A stretch of DNA of 64,000 nt. Source: Eleftheria terrae (GTDB lineage: Bacteria; Pseudomonadota; Gammaproteobacteria; Burkholderiales; Burkholderiaceae_C). The DNA is taken from the NCBI RefSeq assembly GCF_030419005.1, contig NZ_CP106951.1, forward strand, positions 620,001 to 684,000. Direction: 5' to 3'. Below are positions 61,930-64,000 of this stretch, one piece after another. Made by a program: the position numbers and the translations under genes. The notes below the pieces were generated by a model. That model ran no database searches and was not told where the DNA came from. It saw nothing but the letters and a program-made list of their open reading frames with translations. Each line of letters begins with the position of its first letter. Position 1 is the stretch's first letter.

Positions 61930-62832
61930 TCAGGCCGCCGGTGGGCGCAGCAACTCCAGGATGCTGGAGAAATCGCGGCCGCCCTGGCCGGCCGCGTTAT
62001 GGAGCGCGTACAGGTTGCGCGCCAGTTCGCCCAGCGGCGTCGGGGTGCCGCTCTGCAGCGCCGCTTCGGCGGCCAGCCCCAGGTCCTTGAGCATCAGCGC
62101 GCTGGCGAAGCCGCCGCTGTAGCCACGCGAGGCTGGCGCCGTCGGCATCACGCCCGGCCACGGGTTGTAGACCTCCAGTGCCCAGTTGCGGCCGGAGCTG
62201 CGCGAGATGATCTGCGACAGCACTGCGACGTCCAGCCCATGCGCCGCGCCGAGTTGCAGTGCCTCGGCCGTGCCGGCCATCAACACCCCCAGCAGCATGT
62301 TGTTGCAGAGCTTGGCGGCCTGCCCGGCCCCGGCCGCGCCGGCGTGGAAGACCTGGCTGCCCATGGCCTGCAGCACGGGCTGCGCCCGTTCCAGCGCAGC
62401 CGCCGGGCCGCCGACCATGAAGGTGAGCGTGCCGGCTTCGGCTCCCGCGGTGCCGCCGGACACCGGCGCGTCCAGGCAATCGATGCCACGCGCCTGGCAG
62501 CGCTCGGCCAGCCGGCGGGCGGGATGCGGGCCGATGGTGGAGCAGTCGATCACCAGTGCGTCGGCATCGATGTGGTCGAGCAGGCCGTCCGCCACCCCGT
62601 CGCCCAGGTAGAGGCGCTCGACATGTTGGGCCGCCGGCAGCATCGAGATCACCACCTCGGCGTCGGCCACCGCCTGCGGGCCACTGGAAGCCACCAGCCC
62701 GCCCGCTGCGGCGAAGGCGGCGCATGCCGCCGCCGACGGGTCGAGGCCCAGCAACTGGTGGCCGGCGCCCAACAGGCGGCGCGCCATCGGGCCACCCATG
62801 TTGCCGAGGCCGAAAAATGCGATGGTCGTCAT
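61930..62832 (-). CDS. mmsB: 3-hydroxyisobutyrate dehydrogenase-like NAD(P) oxidoreductase
   Basis: 300 residues. N-terminal Rossmann motif IAFFGLGNMGGPMARRLLGAGH; the family's substrate block DCLDAPVSGGTAGAEAGTLTFMVGG; the catalytic Lys in GAGQAAKLCNNMLLGV; and a helical C-terminal domain with GYSGGFASALMLKDLGLAAEAA. Oxidises 3-hydroxyisobutyrate to methylmalonate semialdehyde in valine breakdown. The adjacent acyl-CoA dehydrogenase is consistent with that pathway. Confidence 0.9.
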   Translation of the reverse strand: MTTIAFFGLGNMGGPMARRLLGAGHQLLGLDPSAAACAAFAAAGGLVASSGPQAVADAEVVISMLPAAQHVERLYLGDGVADGLLDHIDADALVIDCSTIGPHPARRLAERCQARGIDCLDAPVSGGTAGAEAGTLTFMVGGPAAALERAQPVLQAMGSQVFHAGAAGAGQAAKLCNNMLLGVLMAGTAEALQLGAAHGLDVAVLSQIISRSSGRNWALEVYNPWPGVMPTAPASRGYSGGFASALMLKDLGLAAEAALQSGTPTPLGELARNLYALHNAAGQGGRDFSSILELLRPPAA

Positions 62833-62890
62833 CCTTGCCTCCTGGCGGGCTTGCCGCCCTCGTGTACAGACACAGCCGCGAAACAGGCGC

Positions 62891-62927
62891 CGCCAAGGGC
62901 GCCCGGGACGATCATGCGCCCTTGGCG
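62891..62927 (-). terminator. 12-bp hairpin between acyl-CoA dehydrogenase and mmsB
   Basis: CGCCAAGGGCGC (62891-62902) and GCGCCCTTGGCG (62916-62927) form a perfect 12-base stem with a 13-base loop in the 97-base gap. It lies just past the dehydrogenase stop, so it may end that transcript or protect its 3' end while reducing mmsB expression. There is no clear T-run. Confidence 0.5.
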
Positions 62928-62929
62928 CC

Positions 62930-64000
62930 TCACCTCAGGTGCTCCAGGTCAGGCTGCTCCAGCAGGTGCCGGGCGACGATGACCCGCATGATCTCGTTGC
63001 TGCCTTCCAGGATCTGGTGCACCCGCAGGTCGCGCAATAGCCGCTCCAGCGGGTAATCGCGGGTGTAGCCATAGCCGCCGTGCAACTGCAGCGCCTGGTT
63101 GCAGACCTCGAAGCCGGCGTCGGTGGCCAGCCGCTTGGCCATCGCGCAATAGACGCTGGCGTGCGGGTCGTCGCGGTCCAGGCGCGAGGCGGCCAGGCGC
63201 ACCATCTGGCGCGCGGCGGTCAGCTCGGTCGCCATGTCGGCCAGCTTGAACTGCAAGGCCTGGAACTGCGCCAGCGGGCGGCCGAACTGGCGCCGCTCGC
63301 AGAGGTGCCGGCAGGCGGCGTCCAATGCGCCCTGGGCCCCGCCGACCGAACAGGCCGCGATGCCAAGGCGGCCGCCATCGAGGCCGCGCATCGCCATGCG
63401 AAAGCCCTCGCCCGCCTGGCCGAGCAGGTGCTGCGGCCCGACCTGCACTGCATCGAAGTGCACCGCCCGGGTGGGCTGGCTGTTCCAGCCCATCTTCGCT
63501 TCCCGGCGCCCATAGCGGATGCCCGGTGTGTCGGCCGGCACCGCGAAGGCCGAGATGCCGTCGGCCTGCGGGCCACCGGTGCGGGCCATGACCACCAGCA
63601 ACTCGGTCTCGCCGGCGCCGGAGATGAAGGCCTTGCTGCCGTCGATGCACCAGCCGTCGGCGGTGCGCCGCGCGGTGGTGCGCAGCGCGGCGGCGTCGGA
63701 GCCGGCACCCGGCTCGGTGAGGCAGTAGGACGCCAGCGCAGTGCCACTGGCCAGCCGCGGTATCCACTGCCCGGCCAGGTCGGGCCGGCCCCAGCGCGCC
63801 ACCATCCAGGTGGCCATGTTGTGGATGCTCAGGTAGGCCGTGGTCGAAGGATCGACACGCGCCAGTTCCTCGTACACCAGCGTCGCGTCCAGTCGCGACA
63901 GGCCGCTGCCGCCCAGGGGCTGTGGGGTATAGAGCGCGCAGAAGCCGAGCTGGCCGGCCAGCGCGAGCTGTGCTTTTGGAAAATGCCCTTCCTGGTCCCA
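62930..64000 (-). CDS. acyl-CoA dehydrogenase, probably isobutyryl-CoA type (5' end outside window)
   Basis: At least 356 residues; the frame is open to base 64000, so the N-terminus is missing. FAD-binding blocks: YCLTEPGAGSDAAALRTTA, GSKAFISGAGETELLVVMAR and, at the C-terminal end, LQLHGGYGYTRDYPLERLLRDLRVHQILEGSNEIMR (family signature). The catalytic Glu of this subfamily falls in the EGSNEIMR region or the YTRD loop depending on subgroup. With mmsB next to it, oxidation of isobutyryl-CoA in valine breakdown is the most likely role; other short-chain acyl-CoAs remain possible. Confidence 0.9.
   Translation of the reverse strand, partial: WDQEGHFPKAQLALAGQLGFCALYTPQPLGGSGLSRLDATLVYEELARVDPSTTAYLSIHNMATWMVARWGRPDLAGQWIPRLASGTALASYCLTEPGAGSDAAALRTTARRTADGWCIDGSKAFISGAGETELLVVMARTGGPQADGISAFAVPADTPGIRYGRREAKMGWNSQPTRAVHFDAVQVGPQHLLGQAGEGFRMAMRGLDGGRLGIAACSVGGAQGALDAACRHLCERRQFGRPLAQFQALQFKLADMATELTAARQMVRLAASRLDRDDPHASVYCAMAKRLATDAGFEVCNQALQLHGGYGYTRDYPLERLLRDLRVHQILEGSNEIMRVIVARHLLEQPDLEHLR

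Overview
The window is a dense, very GC-rich chromosomal segment. Its gene families and order point to a betaproteobacterium of the Burkholderiales, in the Rubrivivax / Leptothrix / Caldimonas neighbourhood; that placement is an inference from style and synteny, not from a marker gene. I see no rRNA, tRNA, CRISPR array, insertion sequence or phage gene. Long ORFs in several frames are mostly high-GC shadows. About 57 protein genes are supported; two of them are cut by the window edges.

Layout. 1-2914: divergent cluster of a partial aminoacyl-tRNA-synthetase-like amino acid:carrier-protein ligase, a phosphopantetheinyl transferase, a small carrier protein and a tandem alpha/beta hydrolase. 3006-9102: ion transporter, then a DUF2946 / TonB receptor / DJ-1 operon and an AraC regulator. 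9090-12352: a secreted beta/gamma-crystallin and a two-gene unit of unknown helical proteins, one resembling heme-oxygenase-like diiron enzymes. 12384-18073: aromatic or branched amino acid handling (aminotransferase, EamA exporter, Lrp regulator), LysR, SGNH hydrolase, cupin. 18138-23885: an Lrp regulator divergent from a TrpXYZ-type ABC importer, a Glu/Leu/Phe/Val-type dehydrogenase and hppD, probably a phenylalanine/tyrosine uptake and breakdown operon ending in a strong terminator.

24412-30132: a Glu-for-Asp receiver-TPR protein, a luciferase-like oxidoreductase, a yybP-ykoY manganese riboswitch with a GDT1-type Mn exporter, a Crp/Fnr regulator and a DUF962 protein. 30363-33972: the most unusual stretch, with a protein built of two tandem FlhD-like domains, a styrene/indole-monooxygenase-like flavoprotein without its reductase, a divergent AraC activator and an orphan 117-residue protein. 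34725-43585: pssA, a TIGR04325 methyltransferase, a coiled-coil protein, a YcaQ-like protein, exported Fe-type SOD, glyoxalase I, an EEP-family hydrolase and a PAS-GGDEF protein, with several long non-coding gaps.

43764-54364: a complete arginine succinyltransferase pathway in Pseudomonas aru order (aruC-F-G-D-B, E) with a three-gene amino-acid ABC importer set between aruB and aruE and an ArgR-type AraC regulator at the end. 54653-64000: orphan TRAP binding protein, chemoreceptor, CAP-domain lipoprotein, ZIP transporter, manganese catalase, a LysM lipoprotein with extreme charged and polyproline tracts, and two valine-degradation type genes, the last running off the window.
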